Positions 25,291 through 39,500 of a DNA stretch of 64,000 nucleotides are shown here, in pieces. The position numbers and the translations under genes are program-made. The DNA is from Acanthaster planci (lineage: Eukaryota > Echinodermata > Asteroidea > Valvatida > Acanthasteridae). Numbering within the stretch: the stretch's first letter is position 1; every line of letters starts with the position of its first letter. The notes under the pieces are model-generated. The model was given only the letters and a program-made list of their open reading frames with translations, did no database searches and was not told the origin of the DNA. The stretch covers positions 496,683 to 560,682 of the forward strand of contig NW_019091438.1 in NCBI RefSeq assembly GCF_001949145.1, given 5' to 3'.

Positions 25291-27473
25291 AGAAAGCAGT
25301 GTAGCAGAGTGTGTCGCAAATCAATTAATGTTTGTTGGAGGGCAGGTGGGTGTGGTCAACCTACTGAAGGAATTAATGACAACTGGATGGTATGCATGTG
25401 CATGTATATGCATTTCAGTTTGTTGTCAATTTTGTTCCAGTCTGCTCTGTGTTGGCTGTTGGTTGAGGATCCTTGTCAACGCTCAACAAACATATTTAAT
25501 GAGGCATACGTCGTAAAGGTGTATGTGCAGCTCTGGGTATTCGGTGTACACAAACTTTATTGGACAGAGAGATAAATGTGGAGAATTGTAGTAGCGATAT
25601 TTAATGGCACAAAACATCCCAACAACTCCTTCCACTCATCAGCACTTAAGTGACCCTAATTTCCTTCCTTTTGCTAGATGGCAATAATAGACAGTCTAGT
25701 TATATTAAACTGATGCATTCCACGAGCTGTATCCTCAGCAATTTTTGTTTTATTTCATTTCATTCAGCTGAATTGCCTGTCATTCAGTATTAATCACTTT
25801 CTTTTATTACTTTTTCTTGGGTTTAATGTCCAGGATTGAAGTAAATGGTTGGAGTAGAAGCCAATTCATCACCCATGTATGTTATAAATTGAGTACTGTG
25901 CTGTAGTCTTCCACATTTTTCTGTAGTAGAAGATTCCCTAAAGAGGGTCAATAAATGGGCCATTTGATATTTCTTAACATTCCCTTTGTCTCAATCTTGG
26001 AAAGGTCTTGAAATTCAACTAGAACATAAAGTTTTGGGTGTTTTTTTAATTGAGTTTTAGTTTTTTAAGTACTTTTCAGAGTTCCACGGACTTCTAGCTG
26101 GGTGGGATTTTCCATCCTTCAAACATGGAATATATCTGGTCGTACGACATGCATGTGATGTAAATTCACGTATGTAGGTCCTTTTTTCTTATCTCATTTG
26201 TAACAGCAGAGGACTTGTCTACTTTGTACCCACAGATATACCCGTAAATATTTTGCCATCCAATTTGCAGTTGGCAATCTGTTACTGATAACAAATTGCT
26301 TGTTGTCAAACCTTTTAAAAGATATCCGCGTGCAATTCCCGATCAAACCAGAGAAATGTCTGAATGCAATCGATTACATTCATTTATGAAGGCTTGAAGC
26401 CGCAAGTCTTTGAAACAACTTCTTTTGTACCGATATTGCCAGCTTGTGTCCTTTTGCATCAAGTTGCAGCTCAGCTCTCTTCCCTTGAAGAAACATCTTG
26501 TCCAAAAAAAAGGAAAAAAACATTTTGTTGAAAAAAAGAAAGAACCTAATCGCTTCAGATAGAAATGTATTTTTTGGAGAGGATGCCTTACAGGCCAGAG
26601 ATTTAACCGAAAGTCTTTGGTCTGTCTGTACCCAATCTATTCATTGTTGACACAAGAATGCTCAAGCTGAGTGTGTTTGTGTAAAACTGTCAGAGTTTAC
26701 AGGCACTGCTGAGTAACTTAATAATCCCACCTATCCCAGATCGATTCTCTGTCATTGTTCATCAGATGTTTGTCTCGGAAGAAGTGGCAGCTCATGAAAA
26801 ACAGCTTTTTCAGTGATGCGATTTTTATCCTGTGTTGGGGGTCATTCACCCATTAGGAGGGAGGGCAGAGGTGACACACGTGTGTGCGTGTGGGGCCCAG
26901 ACTCACATTAACATCGATTCCTTTTATAGTGAAGGCCTGTCAACCTAATTGGAGTTTTTGTGTCACTAATTTGGGGAAGGTTCCAGCCTCGTGTACATTT
27001 CACAAACTTCTAAAAGTAAATGAGTGAAGGTCATTTGCAGAATATGAGATGTGTCTTTGGGATTTTTTTCTCTCCTCTGTTATTTTTTCATTTTGACATG
27101 TCAGTTTGCCTTTGAGGAAGATTCGGCTTGGATTAGAAATTTGGAGGCGTCTGTTTTGGTTGTGCATTTTAGATCACTGTAGCCAGCGAGCATTTTGCAC
27201 CAGTTTTATGTGTAACATTTCTTTTATTTTATGTTCAAATATTTTGATTGGAGAGTGTTTAGTTCCTCGGTGAATTTTATCGTACCTGGTAGTCATTGTG
27301 AGTTCTTTTATCTGCAATGCATTTGTGTTAGTTCAGATAGACTTACACCATGTGTAGAGCAAAGTGTAGTTCTTTGCTGTTTGCATATAAATGAGAGCAT
27401 ATTCTGACAGCAGATGTGGTCGTAGCTCGGGTGCCTGGGGGGTTGCAGCTTTAAGTGTCAGANACTTGAGGAC

Positions 27474-27523
27474 ATGCCTGAAGGTATGCACTGTGCAGAA
27501 GAAGATGAAAACTTGTTGGAAAG
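27474..27523 (+). CDS. gene 1, exon 1 (first coding exon found)
   Basis: The ATG at 27474 (G at -3), or the in-frame ATG at 27486, opens MPEGMHCAEEDENLLE, and the exon ends in a split codon AG|A before donor GTACTG. The same frame has a TAG at 27423-27425, so translation starts here or enters through an acceptor between (a weak one is GGTTGCAG ending 27448). The following intron is only 97 bp, much shorter than the others. Phase 2 fits exon 2 exactly. An unresolved base N sits at 27463. Confidence 0.55.
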
Positions 27524-30500
27524 GTACTGGCATTTGTGTCATGACCTGACGTTTATTACACTTCGATTTTGGCATGCCTTCATAATTTGTTTCTGTGTCT
27601 TTGTGTTTTGTTCAATGCAGAACCGACAAACCCAACTTCCCATCATGGCAAGACCCTTCAGTGGGCCGGCAGAGGGCAGCTGCCTGGAACGCCCAGCGCC
27701 AAGACTCTTTCTCCACTTACGAGGAAGTTGAGAGCCTACACAGCCACCAGTGCTCTTCACTCCAGTCCCTGGACAATAGTTGCTGTCCCAGCAGGCTGCA
27801 AAGCTTTGGAAGCACTTCCAGCAGCCTAGACCAGTCCCATCCACAAGTGGATGGAGGACCCTGGACTGGTGGCATCCCTACCGAGGAACAATTGCAAGAT
27901 TGCCAACACAAGGATCAGGGCTCTTCACTGACTTCTGATTCAACCCAATCTGCCTCTGCAGAGGGTGGGAGATCGGGCCACCTCAAGGGAAAATCCAGGC
28001 GAAGTCTGATAGAGGATGACGAAGACGAGATGAACTCCAGTGTTGCCAAGTGGGTGGATCAAACCAGAGCGGAGACAGCCCGTAGGCGGTCTCACGTGGG
28101 ACTGCCCGAGGACCCCCCTGTGAGAAGCCATGAGGCACCAGAAGGGGGACAGCAGAGCAGTGCCCTGTCCAAGGAGAGGTCCCTGACAGCACTGAACATG
28201 CAATGTGGGGACGTGATCCCAGGGAGGAGCGGCCGCCGTATGCGGCTGCCAAATGAGACAGACCTAGAACTGGCGCTGCGGGTGGAAAGCACTTCCCCAG
28301 TCAGCATGATTTCCCGGTGTGCCAGTGTGGATAGCAGTCATAGCTCAACGGGCAGTGATCACCATCCAGAGGGGGAATGGACCATTGCAGAGAATGTCCT
28401 AATAAACCTAGGGTTCGGTGGAGCAAGCATTGGCATACCCAATCGCTTTCTGAAGTCCTGGAGGCAGCAGGTGGTCAAGCAACGGATGGAGGAGGTTCGA
28501 AGGCTTCTGGGCAACACAACTGGCAATCACCTGCTCCAGCATCTGCCAGCAAAGCCCGAGAGGGCACTTTCCCCAAAAGAAAAGTCTCCACCTGCAAGGA
28601 AAGAGGATTGGCTTAGTCAGAGCCTGTCTCAACCGAGCACCTCAGTCTGCTCCCCTAAATCAAGCTCAATAAATGCCACAGGGTCTGAAGGTGCAAATTC
28701 ACACCAAATGGAAGATGCTGTCATGAGCAGGCAGCGGGGAGCTGATAAGGCAAAACTAGCAGGGCTCCGACGCTCTCTGAGAAAGGCTGCAACTGTGTCC
28801 TCATTTGGACAGACGCTCTCAGAGATATCCAAGCAGGGTCCACCCAACCATCAAGTCTTAGCCCTCCAACAAGGGGATCAGCCTCCCGCAGCTAGAAGAT
28901 CACCGGGAGGAGGGAAGTACAGTCCCTTTCACAAGAGCCACAAATCAAGTTCCAGGGACAGACGGAGAAAGTATATGAAGAGGCAGAGCTCACTGCCCAT
29001 CTCCCTTGAGACCCTTCAGGAGGAGGATGAGAGCTTTAAACCCGGGATGGTCAAATCAAAGCAAACAGAAAATGAAATCCCCAGTGCCCGGAAGCATCTC
29101 CTCAAACCACAGAGTCTAGAAGTGGGAGATGAGCCAGCCTTTCACTGCAAATTGAAGATTGTCATGGAGCAGCCCAGTGTCGAATCGCGGGAGGCCATGT
29201 CCAGGCAAGGCACAACTGATGTGGATGTAGATGAGGCCATTGCTGATGTTGACACAGACAAGAAAGATCACAAAGTGAGCATGGAGCAGTACCTTGTGGT
29301 CAAAGCCATAATTGATTCCAAGGATTCAGGATTTGAAAACGAGCCGTCCCGGACAGGAAGCCCACAGATTTCACCCCGGAGCAGTGAGGATGAAACAGTG
29401 CGCGGCACCTGTTCAACAACAGTCACCACTGCAGAGTCTAAATTCAGGAAAGCCAGGTCTGGTGAACTCCTAGACAGTAAATCTGATAGTTTGCTAGTGA
29501 CCATTCCCTCAAAAGAACTAGGCATTACAAGCAAATCAGGTCTTTTGACTTCCCCCATTAAAAGCTTCCAGAGTCAGCTCAACTCACAGAAAGAGTTGCC
29601 TGATAAAGAGGAGCTTCCTGTTGCATTGGAAAAATCTACACCAGACACTTCCGATGCCCATGTATCTTCAGAGCTCTTACCTCAAACTGACATGAGAGAC
29701 ACAAAAGTCAAGGGCCGCTCTTTCAGTTCAAGCAGTGAGAGAAGGGGACCTTCACTTGCAGATATCCAGGATGATTTTCACCTGACCATCATAGAAGATG
29801 AGGATGATGACAATGTGTTTGACTCACCTGGGGGAAGTGTCATCTCTGAGTCAGTCTCAGCCTGTTGTCAGACCAGTCCCACCTTGCACTCCCCTCTACT
29901 CTCTCCACTTTCCTTCCTTGGATCGATTAGCGAACACTCAGATGGGCACAGCTCCTCGCCAGAAATATTTGTCATGCCAAGTAGTTCAACTGTAGCTGCA
30001 GTCGAGGAAAATCATGATAGCCACATGGAGAGGCGCGACTCACTTGAATCCGTAATGACCACAGCAGATAGACTTGTCTCTGATCTGCCGCTCAGAAATC
30101 TGAGCCAGGAGATATCCGATGGAGGACTGTCAATCATAACTGAGAAAGAAGAAGAGCAAGGGGCATCCCAGGAACCCTCTGATCAAGTCTCCGTAATGGA
30201 TATGACCAGTCAAGATAATCAAGACATACCTCACACAGCAGACAACAACAAAAACTCAGGTAATGCAGGTCAGAACCTCTTCCATTATGAAGATCTGCAT
30301 CAAAATTTTGGCACCTTCGAGCAGTTAGCCTCCAATCCGATCGAGAAATCCCGAAACCCCTTCAAGATGGCTGACAGCTTTTACTCCTCCCCTCACCATT
30401 CCAACGTTGATTTTGATTTTGATGCCACCATTGAAGAGGACGAGGACGGAGAGCAATATTCCGATGGGGAGAGCTTCTCTAAAGTCACCTTTTCCGAAGT

Positions 30501-33500
30501 AACCCCGATGGCATATGAGACATCTGACCTTGGCATGATGCCAGCTGCCGAACACATCGACAATAACGCTCACAGCAAGGAAAGTCAGGATTCATTTTCC
30601 CATCTGCCAATGGATGAGGATAGCCCTGATGCTCAGAGTGCACAGTTGGAAAAAACAGAAGTCAAAAAGGAAATCTCATCTGAGAGTTTGGAGGATAAAT
30701 CAGTGGCTGGTGTGAACTCTACTGGATCATGCCTACAAGATAATACCAACTCTGATTGGGAGGGATTTGTTTGTGATGATGCAACTAAATCTGGTAATCT
30801 GAGGGCCCCAAGTGATGCTGTCATTCTGAACAAACATCCCATCCCAGAGAATGATATTCTAAATAAAGCAGTAGTTCAGCCTGAACTGGTAATCTCCACT
30901 AGTGATGACGGCAAAAGCGAGGAAAAATTTAACACTTACGAGGAATATAATGATCATTGCCCGCACAACAGTCATCCTGGGAGCTATGGCATATGCACCT
31001 CATTAAAAGCTGATGAACCCTCCAAGGATGCTAAGATGTGTAACCCCCAAGGAAATGAAAGCCAATTACCTAGCGAAGGAGAATTCATCACTGATCACAT
31101 TGCTCATAGAGGCCAGGATGCAGCCAACAAACCAGACAGAAGAATCCTCGTGGGAGACACTGTTCATTCTGAAAATTTTAAGGTGTCCGATTCATTAACA
31201 GAAGGTGGCTTGCTACAAGCCCGTGAAATGAAGTTAACCTCAGCAATTACAAACCATTTCCTTGCTTTAGGACCAACGGAAAAGGGCACTAAACCTTTGG
31301 ACCAATTGCAGAAAGAAAGACACACCATTGAGGAATGGAAGCTGGGATTGGATCAGCCCCAGATCATGAGGAGCACCTCCGTGGAAGCTCACCTGAGTTA
31401 CCAGCGGAGGAAATTGCGGACACTCAGCGAGCGCAGCACCCTGTACAGCGATGGAATGGAGCCCCTGCTGTCGGGCTTTGGCCGCGTCATCACTGAGCGC
31501 AGCAGTTCCTCCACCGAGGGATTCGGCTCACTGGGTTCTGACATCTTCCGTCGCCCGCTGACCGTGACGGAGACCTTGCAGCAGGTCGCTGCCAAGTTGG
31601 AAAGCCATGTCCGGCAGCGGAGCCTTGTCAGCATCCGGGACGAGGAGGGTGAGGAGGAGAATGAGCAGAAAATGCCAGCTCCTGAAAAACCAGCTATCCC
31701 TGGAATAAAGGGATCAGCAGAATTGGATTCCACTGGGGAGAGAAATTGTGTTGCGCCAGAGCAGAATTGGGCACATCAAATGCTCGATGATGAGGGTTAT
31801 GAGGAAGTAAACACCAGAGATGAAAATGACATCACTGTCCCAATTGTTGACAAAGCCACCATAAAAATGTCAAAAAATATTTTAGTTAGAAAAGAAGCAG
31901 AAAATTCCTTTAAACTGTTGGATAAAAATATGCTTCAAGGTAACAGCGCTTGCACAGCTACTTTTTCAGCTGTGGATACAAAAGTTGTGGGGCCAAACAT
32001 TCAAGTTGATGAAAGCAGTGATGATTGCAAAGAAGTGAGCAAGTCAGACTTCACAGTTCTGGCCAGTACTTCCGCTGATGACTTCTCAGGTTTCACTCCT
32101 AAAATCACAACCAGCTCCAGGAGGAAGAGTTGGCAATTTCAGGCGACCACTTGCCGTAAATCCTCCAATTTTCTCTCAGTGCCGTCCTTTGGTCCGCTGA
32201 CCGACTCCATCAGTGGAAACCCTCTTTCTGCAAGTCCGAGCACAACACAGTTGAACTCAGAAGTGGGACTACTCCAAGAAATGGTCCCTGTCACAGAGGA
32301 GACTCTTGAATATTCAAAGAGTGAAGGAGGCAGGGACCAAAACATGTCCGTCCCATCAGGGTTCACTGATACTGGTGATGTACCCCAAACAGCAGACTTG
32401 CAAGTCTCTTGTGACTTTGTAATGGGACATGTAAATGATGAGAAATATCAAAATAGTCAGGACAAATCTACAGTTGACCTGTGTACAGAAACAGGCACAG
32501 AACAAGAGGGTCAAAATAAATCTGCACAAGCAGCTGAATTTATGAAAGAGACTCACTCCATTTTGAAACGAAGTCCTCAGTCAATTTTGGTTTCTTTTGA
32601 TCTCGTTGATGATGCTTTGGGGAGTTGTGAAAAGGACCTACTTTCACCACTAGACTGTGCTGAAATGCACTCTCAGCCTGATTTAGTCTCCCCTACTGGC
32701 AGCAGTGTTTCTGAAGTGGATATAGAGAGAATACAGCCAGCATCAGATTTTGTGTCTGTGCAAGTGCTGCCTACGAGCAATTCCAGTCCATCCCAGTGTG
32801 GTGCTGTTGTTCACTCACAGTTCTACAAGTGTGAGAAATTTATGATTGTCTCAACCTCGTCCGATGGTAGGATTGATTTTGCTGAAGCCGGAGAGGATGA
32901 CAGCAAGACATGCAAGTCTCACCGAATCTTGACCTTCCGGTCGGAAGTTAAAATTCCCTCTTTGTCCAGCGCTTGGCAGAGATTCTCCGCCCAGCCGGCT
33001 TGGGGCGGCTCAATGAGCTGCTCCCAGACGAGCCTCAGTCTAGACTGTCCCTCGCCTGTCCCTGCGTCCCGCCTCTCACCGACATTCGAGGAGATCTGCA
33101 GCAAGGCAGGGAAGCTCATGCAGCAGTTGCAGGATGCCCTGGCGAGCGAAGCCCCTGGTAACCAGATGTCGCCGGCAGCTACAGAGAGCAGAGATAACAT
33201 GGGCACTGATGAAAATGAGTCACAGCCAGGGGAGGAGGAGGGTGAAGTGAGAAGGTATACCCTGTAAAGGAGGGTTCCAGTCAGACTTTAGGAGGAATCT
33301 CTCCTTTGTTTCTCAGATCAGTTTTGCCCTTTATTCTGAAATGGAGAATTTAGTCTAGAGGGTAACATTATCAATTCCTCTCAGGTCAGACTTATTCATT
33401 GCATTAAATTTGAAGTGTCAGGGGCCTACTTGTGCACAACACTGAATAGGAGAAAATAGCATGTCTCCCCCCTCCAAAGATAAGCATGCAAAATTTGCAA

Positions 33501-36500
33501 TGAGATAGATTTTTACTATGATGGCCATCTTTCGGTGTTTTAAAGCAGGCAAACTTTTATTTGCATTTATGTGTTTTTAAAATTTGTTTGGGAGTCGTGT
33601 AGTTTTCTGGGGGGGGGGGTGTATTCGGGCTTTTGTGTTTGTTTTATTGTGTTTAAGGTTGGTTTGGTTTTAGTTTCTTTCCGCCCTTTTTTTGCGGGGT
33701 TGATAGTGTTCTTTTCTTTGGAGTTGTATTTCTGGTCTGTTCCAACATTGAACTTATATTGCAGTGTGAGTTGTGCGAGTTTCCTTAATAAGACCATATG
33801 TTTTGATGAAAAGGGTACTTTTGGCAAATTCTATATCGTATGTTGAGTTTGGAAGATGGAAAAAATGACATGGGGGCATTTTTGTCACTCAAAAGTCAGA
33901 CTGAATATATTTTATATATAGATCACTGAGCAAGGTCTGACTGTAGACAAATTTGAGGAGACGCCATTTCTGCGGCGCTATTTCACACTCACACATGTCT
34001 TAATTGAGTTCGCGTGTGCGCTTAAGCGAGTCACGACCCTATTGGTCAGAGAGGAATGTGACGCTTGCACCACCTGTTGGCCCCGCAGTAATGGCTTCTA
34101 ATTCTTTTTGCCAGATTGGTCTGTAGACACGATAGAGTCTCTCATTTACTGCGGATACGCAGTGTTAGTTATTGTGCATATTTAGTGTGGTTATTGTGTG
34201 CCTGGGTTGTGAAGCTAACCCTTGACAGAAGTCATTCAAGCAAGGAGCTGCTATGGTGCACTTGCGAGTCACTCCATTTCCAGGGCTGAATTTCACACTG
34301 CCTCTGGAAATAAAATACTGCTCAGCAAGCTTATGTGCTAAGCATGTTCAGCAGAGAACCAGTTGCCAGCAACCTGTATTGTGTATGGCTCTGCAGATGG
34401 GAATCTGTTTTTGCCAAGCAAACTCAATGTGCAGCATAATGTCTCTCTTTTGCAGATTTATGAAATTAGCCCCAGTAATGAAGTCATGAGTGAACCGACT
34501 ACTGAAAGAAAGTGTGGCAAACTCTCAGTAACCTTCAGGATGCCAGACAGTTTCCTGCTGTGGAATTCTACATTTGTTCTGTCTTTTTGTACAGCAGATA
34601 TCGTCTTGCCAAGCCATACTCCAGAGAAAACGACAATCATCATCCAGGAGATGCTGCAAGGATAAAACTGGAGAGCAAGAGGAGGAAAAAGAAACTTTTG
34701 TGGGATGGCAGAGTTAAGACATCAACCCCAAAGGCAAATCCTGGTGGCAGACACCAGGGAGACAGTGGCCGAGAGATGGAGGGAGACGTGGAGGAGGGAA
34801 CCAATAATGACCACCTAGCGACTGTTAGAGAACTGGTGAGTGACTTTTTGAAGTTTATCTTCTGTGAAGCAATGCCGCGTCATAGTCGCCCATCACAAGA
34901 CCTGACACAAATGACAGGGCAAATGACAAATGAATGTTTTTCTTATGCAGGTCTGGAGGGGTTTCAGGTACTACTTGATTTACAATGTGATTTGCTCTAT
35001 GACACATTACTGGACAGAGTGGACTTTTATGTGGGAAAACTTATTTTTTAATTCCTGTTTTGTTAATAAAATTTTGCAGCTTGAGACAGAGACTAAGATG
35101 AGAAGAAAACTGGATGAACTGGAGTCTAGTTTTGAGGAGGTATCCTCCAGAAAACAGGTTTGAATTTTTTTTAAAATCTTGGTTAATCTGTGGCCTTGGC
35201 TCTAGATTGATTTTCAGATATTTCAAATTTTGGCGCGACATGAGACAGTTCAGTGTTTCTTCAGCAGCAAATGTGTGATGCAAAATGTGCCAGATGATCT
35301 TAATTATGGGATTAAGTTTCATGGAATTCAGGCCAAACCCGGGACTGAAAATTGAGGTTTGAAAACCCGCAGACTTAGGGCAATCTCTCTAGTATTCAGG
35401 GGAAAAAATCGTGCGGGAGTGCCAGATTCTTGAACTTTCATATTTTTTGTGTCCAGGATGCCTTGACTGATCTGAAGAGGCTCCGTGAGGCTGTCCATCG
35501 TAACAAGCGAGACATCCAGAAAGCAGAGGAGATAGCTAGGGAGAATATGGAGAGAGCTGATGGCCTCAGGTAGGACCGAAAGTGAAATGATGCCCTAGTC
35601 GGCAGACATTCTGTAGATCAGTAGGGCAAAGTGTGTTGTTTAACTTACAAGAGGCTTGGTGTAGAACGTTTGTAGAAATACTATAAACCTATGGTAAAGG
35701 AAGTCCATATTACTGCTCATGGTTCTTTCAACTCACCAAGAGTGAGCAGAATGTCTTTAAAAGAGGTTCACTCAGTGGCGAAAATGCAAACCATAGCTTA
35801 CAAGTCCGAGTGTTTTCCTAGTCTATAACATTTTGTGGCATTTGATTGTATTAACCACTTCATGCTCGGGCATTTTTCAATGTTGATGATGCTGGGCCGG
35901 CATAATTATCATTTTTTCCGTTTTCAAAATTCTTCAAAAATTCATCATTTCATCTAAAGGTCGTTTATAGCCGCACGAAATGATCTTTAGGCACTACTCA
36001 AAGTTGACAGGTGACCTTCATTGATGCCCGAGTATTTCAGCTAGGCCTGCAGCCTTGTAAAACGAGCCCAGATTGTGCGGTGTTATGTAACTGTCTTTAG
36101 TTCATGAACCTGGCTCAGTGCACTGCTGACCTCTTTTCAATAGGGGCCAGATTAGTGTGCAGCAGTGCTGTGTGGCTCATCACTGCGGTGGTGGAGCGCT
36201 TTTGTCTCCGGTGGTAATCCGCTCGCTATAAATGCCTCAAACCCTGGTATACGGTTTCAAAACAAGGTTGGATTATCACCACTTTTGAAAGTAAAAATGA
36301 CGATAATGCCTCGCTGCATGGTCTTTTGTTTGGAGTACGGTCTTTTGTTACAGGACTCTTTTTCCTTTGTCCGAGTTCGGAGACCCTAGCCACGCATATA
36401 AAGCATATGTCTCATGTGAAGCAGTGAAGTGACAATTCTCTCGTAATCATAGATGGACTCCAGCCTCACTCCTTTTGAATGTAAAATTTAATGGAGGGGG

Positions 36501-39500
36501 CAGGGAACCAGCTTTCAACAGTGTTCGTTGATAGGGAAGATCCCACCTTCCCTTGTATGCTTGCATTGATGGTGAAATTTAAATAGACCACTATCAGACG
36601 CAGTAGTAACTAGCCGTAACTAAGGGGGGTCACTAGGGGCAGAGCCTCCCTCCCTCCCGCTCGAGGCCTGTGCCTTCTCCTCACCCTTGTTTATCACTTT
36701 CGCACTCAGAAATTAGAGAAATAAAAAATGTTATGCCACTGGTTGTAGATATTTGATGATCAATATTTCTCATCTGCCAGGTCGGAGTTGATGGTCTTAG
36801 AGTACCAGCGAGATCAGGCCCGGCGTGATCTGGAAGACCTGACCAAGTCCATTGGATCCATCAAGCAGTCACAGAGTCACAGAGGCACCGAAGAAGTAAA
36901 TGCTGGTACAGGCACTAATCTGCTTGGGCTATCCCCAAAAGAGGTAGATCTGCCAGTAACATACCGATGCACGTATTTTCACAAGATGTTAGCAGTGAAT
37001 GCACTGGAAAAGTTGTGCATTGTTGTGAAGGTCAAACTCTGCATTCATATATTTACAGAGCACTGAGTAATGTTAAACGTTAGTTCAACATATAAGTTTG
37101 ATTTTACGGTCTTTGTAATTTTTTTTTGTGGGTTGGGCAATTTATTTGCCAAGCAGGATTATCACTAATTCTGATCAAATTGATATGTTGAAAGAAGTTC
37201 TATAGACGAATGCGCATGTACGGCTCATAACTTGTCTAATCAACTACTTCTGTATGAAAAGTTTATGGCAGTATGGCATCCTGACATAGTGTGCATTATA
37301 GTGTATGTTTTCATAACTTCGTTACTTCAGCTATCTGCCTACTGATGTTTTGTCATGCGCAGTGATTCCTCCATGTTCTCCCCTGCTTAACATGGCTTTG
37401 CAGGTGATCGCGGTCATCAAGGAGCGGGATGAGCTGAAGACAAGGCTGCGGAACGGCGAGGGAGACCTGTCCCCCATTGAGCGGTCGGAGCTGGAGAGGC
37501 AGCTCAACCACACCAAGCAGGAGCTGTTCAGTGGGCAGAAATCGTCCCGGGAGAAGTTAGAATCCCTGCAGGAGGTAAGACGAGTCATGTCACTGCTGAG
37601 GGGTGACAGGATATTGAATGTGGCTCAATGAGGTGACCCATTCTGTGAACTCCACAAAGGGTTGACTTAGGGGTGACAGCATATTGAATGTGGCTCATTG
37701 AGGTGACCCATTCTGTGAACTCCACAAAGGGTTGACTTAGGGCTCTTGAGTACCCTACCCTAGCAACCGTGTCCTGTGTCAATTCTGAAAATGCAGTCCT
37801 CACCTCTTTTTGGTTGATGTGGTGTTTAGACAAATGGTACATGTAGCTATGGCATTAGCATTTTGGTAGAGTCTCTCCTTTATTCTTCACTAGGGTTCAC
37901 TTGTGTATGTAGTCCACTGCATCACTGCGAGATTTTTGTTCAAGTATGTATTAGTGTTCTTGAGAAAAAATTTGAGCTTTTCGTATTTCCTGTACACTTT
38001 ACCAACATGATCAGCTCCCTTGTACAGTCTAAGATTGATGACTGTGGTATACAGTGCTCTTAACTTTCTTTGTCTAAAAGGAATATGCTTAAACATATGC
38101 TGCCGGATTTAATTAGAATTTGCATGACAAGTTCCCGGGGGATTTCCAAGATTTTCCGTTTTAAAAATTCTTCAAAAATTCATAACTTCATTGACTGGAC
38201 ATTCACACCCGGGTGAATGACCGTCTGGTGGCTACTCTAATCTGACAAGCAACATCTATTGATGCCAGAGTTTTTCAGCCAGGCCTGCCACCTTGTAAAG
38301 AGAGCCCAGATTGTGCGGTATTGCATAATTTCCTTTGTTCCCGATATCGGCCCAGTGCGCTGCTGATGTCTTTTTAAATGTGACCTGATTACCGTGCAGC
38401 GGTATTGTATCGCTCATCGCTGGAGCGCTTTTGTCCCTGGTGATTATATCTTGGTCTTTTTTCCGAGTACGGTCTTTTGTTACGAGGCCCAGCTCCTTTG
38501 TCTGATTTTGGGCACCCCCCGGCTATGCATATAAGCCAAAGGCCTCCGGTATTGGGAACCCCGGCACGAAGTGGTAAATAGTCTGTTCACATTTTCCACG
38601 AGAAAAAATTAAGAACAAGCGTAGACTATACATCTTTCACAAGCAAAAATTAACTGGGGTCAGCAGATGGTGCACTTTGCAGCAACGGATCTTGTGTTCC
38701 TTTCCCAAAGTACACTTCTTTTTCTCAGGAGCTGGAAGAGAGCCGCCATACCATTGAAGAACTGCTGGTGGAGAAGACCAACCTTGCCGAGAAGGTGAAG
38801 GAACTACAGGCCACGGTTGGCTCGGAGCACACTGATGGAATGCACTCAGACATAGAGGTAAACCAATCTAATAAGCTTTTTAGCTGTTCTGATGCACTAT
38901 ACTGGGTGGTCTATGGTAGATGTTGAGAAGTAGGGCCCAATCAGATACCTTGGTAGCTTCAGTCTGTCTGCTGGCTGTATAATTGAATTATCCCCTAATG
39001 TAGTTATCTGATGTGATTTGATTTTATTCCAATCTCGGTACGATAGATTCATCTGTAAAGGGCCCCCCTCGGACATAAACTTGCGCCACTGAAAAGTTTT
39101 TAAGAAGTTCAAAAAGCTGAGAATCTGAGAGGAAAATAACGAATGTCTGAAATGTGTACGTTTGGAGTGCAAGGACTCGCATTCAAACTTACGAGAATTG
39201 GCATTTTTTTATACCGATGCTCTGAATTTTTGTCTGTGCATCGTCTTCATCAGGTGGCGCTTTTCTTGCTGCCTCTTAGTTGGACTGTAACCTTGTGGTT
39301 ACGCTGCCTTCTTACCTGAGATTCCTGAAGAGTAGAAGAGGCCCAGTGTAACACTTTCACCATTATTTATTAAAAGGAGTAGTCACAACTGATTTTCTAT
39401 GCAGCATTTGTAAAGTAGGGAGAGGAACTTTTCAGTTGTCAGTAAAGTCTATATCCAGTGTGGAAAACAAGCACCTTCACTCAAAAATATTATGTAAGAA

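Larger units (their letters stand above)
20790..27425. other. non-coding, no gene recognised; may be a 5' intron or 5' flank of gene 1
   Basis: Contains SINE remnants at about 21730 and 25205 and one isolated exon-like segment at 22954-23031. Nothing else is recognisable. I cannot tell from sequence alone whether this is intergenic or lies inside the transcription unit of gene 1. Confidence 0.45.

Noticed and set aside
25441-25519. Exon-like segment after TTTTGTTCCAG (SALCWLLVEDPCQRSTNI)
   Set aside because: Acceptor and donor are plausible, but the phase does not match any neighbour and the composition is unremarkable.
33247-33252. GTGAGA as the donor of the giant exon
   Set aside because: It is closer to consensus, but splicing there would be out of frame with exon 3. 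The donor at 33255 keeps the frame.
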